From assembly GCA_022578605.1 (NCBI GenBank), contig MU394066.1:372001-436000 (forward strand): a stretch of 64,000 nt of DNA, in the 5' to 3' direction. The stretch comes from Camillea tinctor. Lineage: Eukaryota; Ascomycota; Sordariomycetes; Xylariales; Xylariaceae. The notes under the pieces were generated by a model. It was not told where the DNA came from and searched no databases. It worked only from the letters and a program-made list of their open reading frames with translations. The translations under genes were made by a program, and so were the position numbers. Position 1 is the first letter of the stretch; each line of letters starts with the position of its first letter. Shown in pieces: positions 12,591-23,311 of the stretch.

Positions 12591-14383
12591 TCAGAGCTCC
12601 GCGCCCGTTTTCTTGCTACCCTCCCTATCCGCGCTCCCACAACCCCAGCACTTTCTGCTAGTCTTATTCCCGCACGCCTCATCGTACGTCGCCACGCTGG
12701 GGTAGGGGCACAGGATAGTGTTCTGCGTGGAGCCGTCGCGCGCATTCGTGTACGAGACGGGCGAGTTCTCCGGCGCAGTGCCGTTCTCGACCCACGCGCG
12801 CAGCTGCGCAAAGAGCGCCGTCGGCTGGGGTCCGTTGCCGCCGAAGCAGTGCGCCAGCCCGGGCACGGGGAAGTACCGGTAGAAGTCGTCGATCGGGGTC
12901 TCCGGGGCCAGCGCCGCCGACACAGCCTCGTAGTAAGCGTCCGAGTTCTTGGCCGGGATCGTTTGGTCGGCCTGTGAAGGGAACAGGTTAGTAAGAAGGA
13001 AGGGCAGGAAAAGGGGGGGGGGGGCGCATCAAACATACCATCCCGTGGAACATCACGATCTTGCCCCCCGCGTCGCGGAACTCGCTCAGGTCCGCGTCCC
13101 CCGTGCCCAGCAGCGACGTGTACTGCTGCCTGCTCTCGCGCACCCGCCGGTCGAACTCCGCGTGCGTCATGCCCGCCGTGTCGAAGTCCGGGTCCTTCGC
13201 CAGGAACAGCGAGAACCACTGGGTGCCGAGCGAGCTCGGCGCGCCCACGCACGTCGCCGTGCCGTTCGCGCCCTCCGTGCAGTTCGTCGCCACGAGCCCC
13301 CCGCTGCCGTACGAGTTCGGCCCGTTGCCCGTCAGGTCGGCGCCGATGTTGGGCCCGCGCGCGATGCGCCGCCCCGCCGTGGTCTCGGCGCCGCTCCACG
13401 TCGCGTTGGCCACGCGCGCCGCCGTCTCGCTGACGCGCACCGAGCCCGCCGCGGTTTGGTTGCACGGCACGCTGCTGCCGACCAGGGTGAAGGGGTCGAA
13501 GACTTGCGCGCAGGCGTCCACGTCACTGATGATGCCGTCGGCGAGGGTGTCGTGGCCGATCACATCGCACAGCGATACGGCGGCTGCGGTTAGCGCGTCG
13601 AGCTCGCAGGCCCGCGGGTAGGCGTTTATCGTGTTCATGTACTGCTGCGGCCAGTAGATGCTCGCTATCAGCTCGTTCCAGTAGATCGCCGGCGCGCCGA
13701 TCGCGAGCCCGTCGTAGGCATCCGGGTAGCGCTGCGCGAGCGCCATGCCCTGACGTCCGCCCTGAGAACATCCGTTCCAGTAGGAATACGCGGGCGCCTC
13801 GCCGTAGAAGCTCTTGATCAGGGACTTGCCTATGATGGACTGGGGAAGTCGGGTTAGGGTTAGCGCGTTGGTCTCGGGAATAAGGGGTACCTAGAGTGTG
13901 GTTGCTGGCTTTACTCACCTCATCATTCAGACTCACAGAACCCAGGTTCTGCACCGCAAACAGGTTGACATTGCCGGGGCTCAGGAGTGCCCAGGGGGTT
14001 GCGTCCATAGCTGATCCGAGCCCGGCGTCGGTTGTGATGGTTGCGTAGCCCTCAAAGGTCGATCCCGCCATCGAGCTATAACTGAAGCCGTTGCGGCCGG
14101 CTATATAGCCGCCGCCGCCCACGGCTAGGAAGCGGTTGTTCCAGTTCTCAGCAGTGGGGAGCCATGCCTCCACGTTCACGTTGTCGCCGGTCCCGGGGTG
14201 CGTGTAAGTGACGGTCACGTTACAGAAGGTCATGTTCTGGACCTCTACGGATGGTTGGGTTAACCGGTAAGCGCTAGGCGAGCTGGCATTGTAGTTTGTG
14301 ACCAAGGAAGCTTGTATGGAGAGGATGTCAGCCCCAAATAGGGTAGGGCTGAATGTAGACGGAGTGCAGGCTGGTGACGCCAT
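12591..14383 (-). CDS. Tannase/feruloyl esterase family hydrolase
   Basis: Serine hydrolase of the tannase/feruloyl esterase family, which cleaves esters of gallic or hydroxycinnamic acids from plant material. Exons are 14383-13919, 13839-13039 and 12971-12591, with introns of 79 and 67 bp, giving 548 residues, a normal length. The catalytic triad can be read: Ser180 in GCSQGG, Asp424 in HGMADQT and His463 in GLAHCFGG. Cys179 and Cys464 flank Ser and His, the CS-D-HC arrangement that ties the triad with a disulfide. Oddly, the protein starts MASPACTPSTF with no hydrophobic signal peptide, although the family is normally secreted and the disulfide suits an extracellular enzyme. No in-frame signal sequence is visible just upstream, so a missed 5' exon or loss of secretion are both possible. 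The gene is GC-rich in exon 2. Substrate cannot be told from sequence. Confidence 0.92.
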
Positions 14384-16222
14384 GGTGAGGATGTTGAGAG
14401 CTTGAGACTGTTCGTGCTTGAGAAAGCTAGAGAATAGGGAGAGAAGGGAAAGATGATATTCTCCATCCTCTTGATCATTATATAGGCAGCAGCGGAACCT
14501 TCGATTTCCGTCTCCTCCGAGAACATTATATTTTCCATTAATAATGTGGTTTGTTGTGGGCAGGCTAATCCAAGACATTATTCAAAGGAGCCATATTGAA
14601 TGCATCGTGGTCATGGATCTACCCCAGACTTGCTATGAGAACTAGCCAATCAGCTCTCGCCCGACCCGCGGGTGTCTTGTGGATCTACGGAGAGCTCGTA
14701 GAATCCGGTCACTACCAAGAACGAGCTACGCGGGAACAACTCCTGTAATCTTGCGATTAATACGATTGATACGATTCTCGATTGAGGAATACTTGTTATG
14801 CTCACTTCCTCATGGCACCGGGACCTTGTCGTTTTCCACGATTGCCTCTGTGGAAATGGCTTCCTATTTTATTTTTGTTTATATTTTCGTCTATACTATC
14901 TATATGTGCTCATGAGGCGCAGTGGTGAGATGAGTCGTGAGCGGTCTGACAAACTACACAAAGCATAGTTGCCAAGCCTTAGGCAACCGGGAGCTGAGAT
15001 AAAGGCGATCAAGGAATGATCAGGTCAAGCTGACGTGCAGTCTTCGAGGGAATAAGAGGCAGTTTAGTAGGTGCATACGCGAATTCCGGCTTGTTATCTC
15101 CGGTAGTTACATTAACTAGTAGTGAAATCATCTTTCATTGGGCAATTCATTGAGCAAGTCTATAGACCGGAATTCCTGCACGGTATTCGGGATATGGCAT
15201 GCTTATTAATTCATATAAGGATCGTTCATCAATAATGAGTCGTCAGGTATGTTATCAGCAGTTGATATAGTAATATACTCGCGGTCAAGTTACCTTACGG
15301 GGCTAATAGGGGGTTCACCTAAACTTTTCGAGCATGCTATGGGCGCAACAGTAAGACTATGTATATAGACGAAATATCGCAGAGAGTAGCCCAGCTTTAC
15401 CAGGAGTAGCATGGTGTTACACCTTAGTCAGGGGGTAACTATTTAATATAGAACTGGGCCACAATATTGTGAGGATCATTTTGGCCTCATGGTATAATGA
15501 AAGAATCTCGATTAGGACTCAGGTCATTACTTGCCCACAAATTAGAACTCGTATATATCCTGAACTCCCAATGGTGATCTAAGTACCAAATAGCTAGCTG
15601 TTCTTATTCTGATTAGCAAGCTATGTTATATTCTCTTCAAGGAACTCATCGAAAATCATTCAACCTCTAAATGATTATTCCTTTGTCTTTTCATATGTTG
15701 ACGTAGTTTGTGCTATTATTGTGGCAACATCTCTCTTTTTAGTTGAATTGGTCATCGGCTCAGTTTCTCGGCACTTGTTTCTAGGATGGATGAGTGTGGA
15801 TCGTGAATAGTGAAAACGTAAATATTGACCATCTAGCGTTTGATGGCTTTTAGGCTCTTCTAAAAGAGAAAGAAATTTTAACCTCGGTACCTATACCTTA
15901 ATATTATATTTCTTTTATCCAATATAGTAACCATCATTATTTCGTTGAAAGTCATGATTGTCAAAAGTGTCTTCAGGGGTATTTCTGATCCTAATCATCA
16001 CTTGTGTAATTGACTACCATTGATCTTTATGTCCCTCTGTAGATGTATAGTTCCAAGAATGGACCATGTTTGGCCTTTGCAATTCGTGAAACAAATATGC
16101 TCGTAGCTTGCAGTCGCAACAGCAGGATATAATCAGGTCCAAAACCTTGAATCTTAAGGTAGCCTAGGTTGTGACAGGCTCTTCCGCCTCGGTGTATTTA
16201 TTTTCCCCCATCATGCGCAAAG
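14384..16222. other. Intergenic spacer
   Basis: AT-rich, 1.8 kb between the start of the tannase-family gene and the 3' end of the Zn2Cys6 gene. I see no open frame worth calling and no repeat. Confidence 0.5.
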
Positions 16223-17476
16223 TCAACCAGTCCCTACGTCTTCAGTCCGGGAGAGTACTTCATTCGGCCACACTAGCCAGTCCGCCCAATACGACCCTAG
16301 GAACCTAGTGACTTCTTGTATGATATAGCGGCCGGCATCCCCGAAGACCCAGTAGTTCCTCGCTTCATGGAGGGCGACGGCGTAGTACGCGAGTATGATC
16401 AAGGCCTCGGGGCGCCGCTGCTCGAGGAGGCTGACGAAACACGGGGATACGCGGACGAGCCATCCGAGGGTCAGATTGGTCTGGCACATGGCCCCGTCCT
16501 CGCAATCATGCGACGACTTGTCGCAGAGGAGCTGGAGGAAACTGAGGGCCTCAACGCATGCATCCGTGTGTGGCGGACTCAGGTCGGTATTCGTGAGAAG
16601 ATATTCGAGGCGGGATATCTTGGCAGCTCTGCTCGACACGTCGGACCTGGGGGTGCGATGCTGGGCAGGAGACGATACGGTACGTTGTCCAAACTGCGTC
16701 TCGAGGGTGCCCCAAAACTGACCCGCGATGGTTTTGATACCCCCGCAGATGTGAAGGCAAGAGACAAGCTTGTGAAGAAAAAAGGGGAAATCAGCCCTGA
16801 TGGAGAGCGTGTCGAAGATGACGTGATGTGAAAGCAGGATGGAGAAGAGAAACACGGGCTGGCAGGTGTCCTCTTTCATTATGATTTTGGCGACATTGAA
16901 AGATGCCAGTGCGCGCGTCTGTAAGCTGGTGGCTTCGTTTCTCCAGAATGACTCTCTGCTTGGCTGTTTTATGCTTGTGTGTAAGGCTGAGATAGCCAGA
17001 ATCTGGTCCATTAAGTATGGAGTCTGGACGGCCTGACGCACTGCCATGTCTACAAAACGCTCTGCTTGAGATTCGCCTAGGGCCATATCTTTGAGCATAT
17101 CGGACTTGAAATGATTCAGGAGTTCTAAGTGGTGTAGCTTAAAGACCTGCTCATTCGCGTTGGTGGAAGGAGGGTCAATACCAGGGACTTGAGCTGTGGG
17201 TAGAAAGTTGTTGAGATGAATAGTGCCATAGTAATGCGGCGATAACGACGGTGTAGCAGGTATTGTGGGTGAAGCAGGCAAAGTCGTGGGTATTGTGACT
17301 TTACGGACAGTTAGGGTGGTGAGATAGGAACATTCTCTATTACATGTCTTGCAGTTAACACAAGAGGGACGGCTTTCGTCGCACTTGATGTGGCGTTGCT
17401 TGCATTGCGTACAGCCATATCTTGATTTCTTGTTCGATCGACGGCGAGCAGTAGTTCCGCGGGTCGTAGTCGTCAT
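16223..17476 (-). CDS. Zn2Cys6 transcription factor, Upc2-like type
   Basis: Single-exon gene of 417 residues. The N-terminus has a basic stretch (ARRRSNKKSRYG) and a complete Zn(II)2Cys6 cluster: Cys22, 25, 32, 39, 42 and 49, with an extra Cys45. After a Pro/Thr-rich linker comes LHHLELLNHF followed by a helical regulatory domain, the arrangement seen in fungal C6 proteins related to sterol uptake regulators (Upc2-like C6 family). It should be a nuclear sequence-specific DNA-binding regulator. It lies between the tannase-family enzyme (same strand, upstream region 1.8 kb away) and a MITE, and nothing in the context fixes its targets. The ATG at 17476 is the first in frame and directly precedes the basic region. 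The family assignment is firm, the biological role unknown. Confidence 0.9.
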   Translation of the reverse strand: MTTTTRGTTARRRSNKKSRYGCTQCKQRHIKCDESRPSCVNCKTCNRECSYLTTLTVRKVTIPTTLPASPTIPATPSLSPHYYGTIHLNNFLPTAQVPGIDPPSTNANEQVFKLHHLELLNHFKSDMLKDMALGESQAERFVDMAVRQAVQTPYLMDQILAISALHTSIKQPSRESFWRNEATSLQTRALASFNVAKIIMKEDTCQPVFLFSILLSHHVIFDTLSIRADFPFFLHKLVSCLHICGGIKTIAGQFWGTLETQFGQRTVSSPAQHRTPRSDVSSRAAKISRLEYLLTNTDLSPPHTDACVEALSFLQLLCDKSSHDCEDGAMCQTNLTLGWLVRVSPCFVSLLEQRRPEALIILAYYAVALHEARNYWVFGDAGRYIIQEVTRFLGSYWADWLVWPNEVLSRTEDVGTG

Positions 17477-18002
17477 GATAGGTCAAGATTGAGAGAGACT
17501 TTTCACTTCAGAGGAGATCACCAATGTCAATACATGTTATACATAATATGTGCGGAGGTTGAAGAGTTGCTGGACATTGTGCAATGTAAACTTGGAGTTT
17601 GGACGCTTTACCTTTTGAAGTGCTCTTCCATGTCATGCACACCCCATGGACATGGCCGACTTACACTAGTAGAACCAAACCCGCGGAACGAAGTGAATTT
17701 TATTGGCTAGCATTGTATGGTGGTTTTCTTCTTCGGGCATTCCTATTGGATCATCATTGAGACCTTGCATTAGCGTAGACCTTATAACTTATACATTGCA
17801 GACATTTGCAGAACGGTATATTGACCAAACTGCCAGGGTTATAAGTAATCGTTTCAATGTTATTTATATTCAAATATACATACTATCATTTGAACTCGAA
17901 ATACTTTGGTTTTCGTGGGATTATGAAAACAGCCAACTAGAAGTAAACGACTTCAATATGTATACTCTGACTAGGTACGTAAACATCGACCAGATTGCGT
18001 AA
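17477..18002. other. Intergenic spacer, putative promoter of the Zn2Cys6 gene
   Basis: About 0.5 kb upstream of the Zn2Cys6 start. The right side becomes AT-rich and ends at the MITE. No gene seen. Confidence 0.5.
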
Positions 18003-18249
18003 TACCGCCTATGTACGGGTAATTTGATATCTTGGCAACCAGTCTTTTTGCTTTTTTTTTTACGAAGATCAACCAAGGTTAGGTGCTATTCTATTGGTCA
18101 GTAACACAGGATAAGCGCTCCTCTTGCAGATCTTGACTTCTGGTTGGCTCTGCTACATTGCTTGTTACTTATTGTCTGTGTAAAAAGACTGGTTGTAGGA
18201 GTCTAGAAGTGGGGGTTTAGAGAGACCAAATTACCCAAAATAGGCGGTA
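18003..18249. mobile_element. MITE-like inverted-repeat element, about 247 bp
   Basis: The left end TACCGCCTATGTACGGGTAA and the inverted right end TACCGCCTATTTTGGGTAAT match over about 22 bp. A second matched block, CAACCAGTCTTTTT, lies further in on both arms after a spacer of different length. TA dinucleotides sit at both ends, compatible with a TA target duplication. It has no coding potential. It lies about 180 bp upstream of the AT-hook gene and may sit in its promoter. Confidence 0.75.
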
Positions 18250-18432
18250 TCCCTAAGCACCTACCCCCTACAGCCCCTACCAACTTGCAGTTTATATAGG
18301 AGGTCTTGCTCAGGAGGTTCCTATCTCCTCTTTAACACCTCGATACCTGCTACTTTCGAACATTGCATTTCTTCTCCCTCCTTGCATCTCCTACACCTGA
18401 CTATTTCAACCTAATTGATTATATTGCCGAAT

Positions 18433-18921
18433 ATGACAGTTCCAGACGGACCAGTTCCAGAGCCATCTCAGTCTCAGGCTATAGTACAACCACATGCAGT
18501 TACAGAGACTCCACAAGAGCCGGCATCCTCTCTGCAACCTCCGACTCCGAAAAAGCGCGGCCGACCACCTAAACCTCTATCGGAACGCGCTATTCGTAAA
18601 CGGCATCTCGCGACTAAACCACGGCATTCCAGGGGAAAGAAGCTGGAAGTTATAACCTGGCTAGCCAATCATAGGATCCCCTTGAGGAATTCATGGATCT
18701 ATGGTGATTGGGTGCAACCGACACACCATCTTCCTGCAGCCGGGTTGCCCAGTCTCGAACCGGGGTTTCGAAGGCCAAATTACGGCGAAGCGGCCGACTT
18801 TTTCAAAATACCTCAAACAACTATAGGCAAATGGTGGAAATGTAGAGATGAAATATTCAATAACGAGTATGGAAAGAGGAAGAAGAAGACGGCAAAGAGC
18901 AATGAACAAAAACAGAAATAG
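18433..18921 (+). CDS. Small AT-hook and helix-turn-helix protein, uncharacterised
   Basis: Single exon, 162 residues. The first 35 residues are Pro/Gln/Ser-rich and probably disordered. An AT-hook (KKRGRPPKPLSER, about residues 41-53) should bind the minor groove of AT-rich DNA. After a basic stretch (KPRHSRGKK) comes YGEAADFFKIPQTTIGKWWK (about residues 118-137), which reads as a helix-turn-helix like those at the N-terminus of pogo/CENP-B type DNA-binding proteins. The C-terminus is Lys-rich and may be a nuclear localisation signal. I chose the ATG at 18433. It resembles a domesticated transposase-derived DNA-binding domain, without a catalytic part. A MITE sits just upstream, but I cannot show that the two are related. 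Confidence 0.7.
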   Translation: MTVPDGPVPEPSQSQAIVQPHAVTETPQEPASSLQPPTPKKRGRPPKPLSERAIRKRHLATKPRHSRGKKLEVITWLANHRIPLRNSWIYGDWVQPTHHLPAAGLPSLEPGFRRPNYGEAADFFKIPQTTIGKWWKCRDEIFNNEYGKRKKKTAKSNEQKQK

Positions 18922-19500
18922 AAAGACAATTGTATACAACTTGACGTGTTGGTCGCTTTGGTATGAACTGATATATAATCGTGTAATGGTCTGTCAAATG
19001 GATTAGACCAAGTGGGAATCTTGTCTATACCAGGTACCTACCTAGGTACGGAGGAGTGGCTAATCTGTGGCTTGTTAATGATAATTGTGGCTAGTTAGGC
19101 AGATAGATAAGGCTGGATGAAGTGGATCCTCAATGTTACGTCATGCTGTGGCTGGTTTTTGCATTCGCGCATTCCCCCCCACCAATAGTCCTTGGTCCAG
19201 ACTCAGACCCAGACCCAGATCAGGACCAAGACTAAGACCAAGACCAAAACCAAAACTCCATCAACCATTTTCATGCCGCATCGGCAAAGCCCCCTTTGAT
19301 AACGACGATCAACCACCACCGTCATATCAACTCGACATCTCTTTCTCCTCGTCCCTTACGAATCTGTCATCCGTATACTTTTTGTTTTATTTATATTTTC
19401 TATAGTCTGAAGTAATCTAGACTGAATTATTAAATACTATTACTCAACACTTTATCGCCACGGACCAAGTCCAAGTTATCGCAGCAGCACATCATCCACC
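18922..19500. other. Intergenic spacer with did2 promoter
   Basis: Contains an ACCTAGGT palindrome near 19036 and a short AGACC-type (CAGACC/AAGACC) simple repeat near 19197-19255. No gene seen. Confidence 0.5.
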
Positions 19501-20280
19501 ATGTCGAACCGACAACTCGCCCGCGACATGCAAGTCGAATTCCAAGCTCGCGTATGTCATCTCTGCGACGAGGAGCCCCCAAAATATAATGCGAAACATA
19601 ACTAAACCTCGTCTCCTATAGTTCCAAGCGAAACAAGCCCGTCGCGAAGCCCAGAAGGCTGCGAAGCAAGACCCCCTCCTCAAAAAGCAAATCCAAGACC
19701 TATTAAAGAAGGGAGACACCGCGAAGGCTTACCAAAAGGCCAAGATGCTGCTATCAAAACAAGCCCTCGCCCAACAGATGGACCAGATGGCCGACATGGC
19801 AGAACTCAGCGTGGCCCAGATTCAAGCCAATAACAGTATGAACCGCATGACGCACATGATGGGCCAGTCTTCACGAACCATGACTGCCGCCCAACGGAAT
19901 ATGAACCCTGAAAGGGTATGGCTGCCCTTTACTTCTTGTTCATCTTTCTCTTCGTTCTTGGGCACACATATGCTAACATTGAAACCAACCAACCCCAGAC
20001 CCTCTTGACGCTTGAGCAGTTCAAGCAGCAGAATGAGGAATATGCTGTCAACAACGGCATCTACCAGGATGCCATCCAGCAGACTACATCACAGCAGGTA
20101 TCCGAAGACGCCGTCCACGAACTCCTCGGAAAACTCGCCGACGACGCCGGCGTCCAGCTTAATACGGAGCTCAATGCTGCGCAGCCAAGCAGGGCCGAAC
20201 CCGTGCCTGCGCAGACCAACGAGCCGACCGCCGAAGAGGAAGATGCGCTCCAGCAGAGGCTAAGGGCCCTGAGGGCTTAG
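19501..20280 (+). CDS. did2: ESCRT-III-associated protein Did2/Vps46 (CHMP1)
   Basis: CHMP1-type member of the Snf7/ESCRT-III family, which recruits the Vps4 ATPase to endosomes during multivesicular-body sorting. Exons are 19501-19551, 19622-19915 and 19999-20280 (introns 70 and 83 bp), giving 208 residues, the usual length. The N-terminal half is the charged helical Snf7 core (FQAKQARREAQKAAKQ and following), with the CHMP1-like stretch NSMNRMTHMMGQSSRTMTAA. The C-terminus ends LQQRLRALRA, the MIT-interacting motif that binds Vps4. The acidic linker before it (EPTAEEEDA) is also typical. The first exon encodes only 17 residues, and the splice phases fit exactly. No sign of damage. Confidence 0.95.
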
Positions 20281-20562
20281 AAGGCCTCCGATGATGATGG
20301 TGATACTGGCGGCAATGGAGGCGACCAGGATGACCGTCTTGTCACGGCAGTGTGATGCTTCTTCACATGGCGGGCATGCGGCATGATTTTGACACTGAAT
20401 TACGACATATGGGAGGGCAAAGTTTGGCGTTCCGGTTTTCGCATTACTGATTCCCGATGCAACGCTCGCTGATATAACACAGCTAGCTGCTGGTCTCTTT
20501 CCCACTGCATCGGGGAATGAAGAAAGAGAAGGGGTAAGGGGGTTTGGGGTTTTCTCCGGCAT
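20260..20562 (-). CDS. Possible small Cys-rich tail-anchored protein (doubtful)
   Basis: A 100-residue frame antisense to the end of did2, overlapping it by 21 bp. It has a cysteine cluster (CQNHAACPPCEEASHC) followed directly by a hydrophobic segment (VILVASIAASITIIIGG) at the C-terminus, which looks like a tail anchor. I recognise no family. The region is otherwise did2 3' UTR, so this could be chance. Confidence 0.2.
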   Translation of the reverse strand: MPEKTPNPLTPSLSSFPDAVGKRPAASCVISASVASGISNAKTGTPNFALPYVVIQCQNHAACPPCEEASHCRDKTVILVASIAASITIIIGGLLSPQGP

Positions 20563-22016
20563 CTATAACAGACTAATAAAGAGGTCTCAATTCCTATCAT
20601 GGCACGAATTGTCAGGTCTTTCGACATAGTTGGCGACATTGCCTGGTTGCTAGTCACATTTTTGTGGAGAGTGAATGATTTCATCGTGGACGTGCATGTT
20701 GCGCTTTTTTTTTTTCTCTACTTCAGCTTCCCTGTGATGTGGGGGAGTTTGTTTGGCAGAGAAATATCTCTTCCACAAATGTAGGTACTAACTATATCAC
20801 CGACGAACTTACTAATGTGTAAAGGCAGATTAGATATGTGTGAACACAAAAGTCATCCATCTCCGGTCACGAGGACACAAACAATCATAGGGATTTAGAA
20901 GGCAGACAATTTTCTTCTTACATATCTACTTGGTTTATACTTGAACGAACTTGTATTACCTGCCTATAACATCGGTGCCGACTGCTTTCTCTCTTGAAAT
21001 AACGTCATGCAACGGAACGGATATCCTTATCCGACCTGTTCATGCTTATGACCACGGATATCCAAGTCAAGTGACTGAGCGTGCGCACCAATGACGTTAC
21101 TCAAGAAAAAAAAATAAGAAGCAATCGAAGATATCCAATTACTAAAGTCTTTTAACTGTAGGGTTCCCTATCCATTGCTTGCTTGCTACTAGTCCGCAGT
21201 TCCCACTATTCAACGGCTTTATTTTCTCTTCGGCCGGACACGGACAGGGATCATCCGGGTCTCGGGGGACAGTTGGACGGGGGCATGACACCTTTCCGAT
21301 GACATAACTCTTTAAGTCTGCTTACGAGCCCACATATTTCTTCTAGAAGATGGGCCAAATCAACACTAGCGTTGATGCGTAAGTGATGTGTAAAGGACGA
21401 AATCACGAACTATCTTCTTTTTCCCTAAGAACTCCAGTCAAAGCTTCGCTGCCGGACCGATTTCCCCAGATAACTTGCGCTTGCAAAGAGATATGACGAT
21501 GCGCCAAGAACAACAGCGAAGCCAGGACCAAGACCAAGACGTTCTTATCATGGGGGAAACAAAACAGAACAAATAAAGACTGGAGAGAATGACTGGAACT
21601 CCCTGGACTCAATGCCTCGCCAAGGCCTTTCATTTTTTCTAGTCTGTAGAAAAAGAGAGGGTCTTGGCTCGGAGTCGCGAGGAGGAGAGGAAAAGTTTTG
21701 AGAGATGGGGGGCTCGCTACTTATATAAATGTAGCATTTTGAAGGGATGGGGGGACTGCGAGAGAAATGTCTATATATATAAGTATATACCCCAGGCATC
21801 CATGAAAGGCAGAGAGAAATACCTTCCTGGATGATATAAAATCAATACGTCACTGTATATTTTTTTTTCATTCACTTCTCTTTTTACATCTTTCATCTTT
21901 ACATACATAATTTGGCTACGACGACGGGACCATACATAGAATCTAATATATAGATTCGAAAGTCCACTTAAATAGATGTACCTGGTATATCCGGTGATAC
22001 ACCGCCGCGGCTCGTC
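20563..22016. other. Intergenic spacer, promoter of the CaaX gene
   Basis: No convincing gene. Holds an imperfect inverted repeat near 20992-21107 whose arms contain TGACGT, the bZIP core site. A short ATG-headed stretch at 21350 (MGQINTSVDA) ends at a GTAAGT; it could be a 5' exon but I found no acceptor in frame. Confidence 0.4.
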
Positions 22017-23311
22017 ATGAAGATCGACCTCGAGGACTTTTACTTCTCCTTCGGCCCCGACGGGTCGTACTGGTTCGACGGACCGAAGTGCTGCGAATAG
22101 TACGTTTTGTCTCTCTTCCCCCATCTCTCCTCTCTCTCTCTCTCTTCTCTTTCCTTGCCACACTCCCCCACCCCTTCTCCCCCCCTTATACTCTTACCCT
22201 TCTGATACCCCCCCCCCCTTACCTTCTCCTCCTGCTCTCGCCCCCGCCCCTCTCTCATCCTCACCACTAACCCTCCCCATCCAGCGCCGGCATCCCCTCC
22301 ACCTGGCCCCCCTCAACCCGCCACCCCGTGCACCGCCTGCGCTCCCTAGCCATGGGCCGCCACGGGGAGCGCTTCATGCGCTTCCGCGACGCGCGCGGCC
22401 GCACGTACACCGATGTCAGCCCCTCCCTCTGCGCCCGCCACCCGCCCCTCGCTGCACATCTGCACGCCTCCCGCTCCCGGGGCCCCAGCCTGGCCTTCGG
22501 CCCCGATGGCCACGGCGCCATCGCCTGGGACGACGACACCGTGTATCCGCATGCGGTGCCGGCCGCGTCGGCCGCGGGGCGCGTGCTGTGCCGCGAGATC
22601 TTGGGGCTTGAGTCCCTTTCGACGCTTTCCTATGCTTCTCCTCCTCCGCCGCCGGCTTATTCTTCTGGGTTTCATTCCAGTCCTTGCTCTCGCCCTCCCC
22701 CTCCTCCCTATCCCGGGCCGGGCGTTGTAGGGGGGGACCCAGGCGCGGTAGCAGCGGAACGCGGTGCGGGGGCGTGGCGCGACCGGCCGCGCCTCAAGCA
22801 CGCCGCCCTCGGCGCCGGGTGGGCGTGCTTCTTCCTCGCGGCCGACGGGCGGTGGTGGTTCGACGGGGCGGGGTGCTACGCCACGCTCGAGCGCGTGCTG
22901 GCCGGCCTGCGCATGGGCGACGTGCGCTTCCTCGCCCTCAACCCGTACCGCGTCGACGAGTTCTTCCTGCTGCTCGCTGACCACACCGCGCTCTTCCGCG
23001 TGCCCCTGTCGGCGCGCCGCGCCCTCGAGCGCGCGCTCCGCCGCCACGGCGTCGCGGCCCCGGCTTTTCGCTCTGCCGATCTTCCCTTTTCTATACCCCC
23101 TGCCTTCCCGGCTGGTGCCTTGCATCCCTCGGCCGAGAACGGCGCTTGGGCGCATGGTGGCGGTGCCGTGCTGTGCAAGCCCCGCAAGCGCAAGCACTGG
23201 AAGAAATTCGCTTCCATGGCCGCTGCCCAGGTCACGGGGCAGGTGGCCGGGGCCGTGGTCACGACGGTGGCGTCAGCGCTGGTGGGGTCTGCGGCTTGTT
23301 GTGTGATGTGA
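22017..23311 (+). CDS. Uncharacterised protein with a C-terminal CaaX box
   Basis: Exon 1 is 22017-22099 and exon 2 is 22285-23311, separated by a 185-bp pyrimidine-rich intron, giving 369 residues. I recognise no named family. Two copies of a short aromatic motif are seen: DFYFSFGPDGSYWFDGPKCC at the N-terminus and ACFFLAADGRWWFDGAGCYA near residue 185, so the protein may contain a duplicated domain. The middle is Pro-rich (PPPPPAY, RPPPPPYPG). The C-terminus has a polybasic stretch (KPRKRKHWKK), a Gly/Ala/Val-rich helix, and ends CCVM. That is a canonical CaaX box with Met at X, favouring farnesylation, with a second Cys for acylation. It is therefore probably membrane-attached on the cytosolic side. 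Base composition of exon 2 is much richer in GC than its surroundings. Confidence 0.75.

Noticed and set aside
12506..13621. Long frames overlapping the tannase-family gene in other frames (319, 214 and 186 residues)
   Set aside because: They are GC-driven shadows; the catalytic motifs are in the spliced three-exon frame.
21350..21385. Possible myristoylated first exon (MGQINTSVDA followed by GTAAGT) for the CaaX gene
   Set aside because: No acceptor was found that joins it in frame to the exon starting at 22017.
22346..23306. Several long antisense and shifted frames over the CaaX gene
   Set aside because: They are GC-rich shadows of the sense frame, Arg/Ala-rich with no family content.
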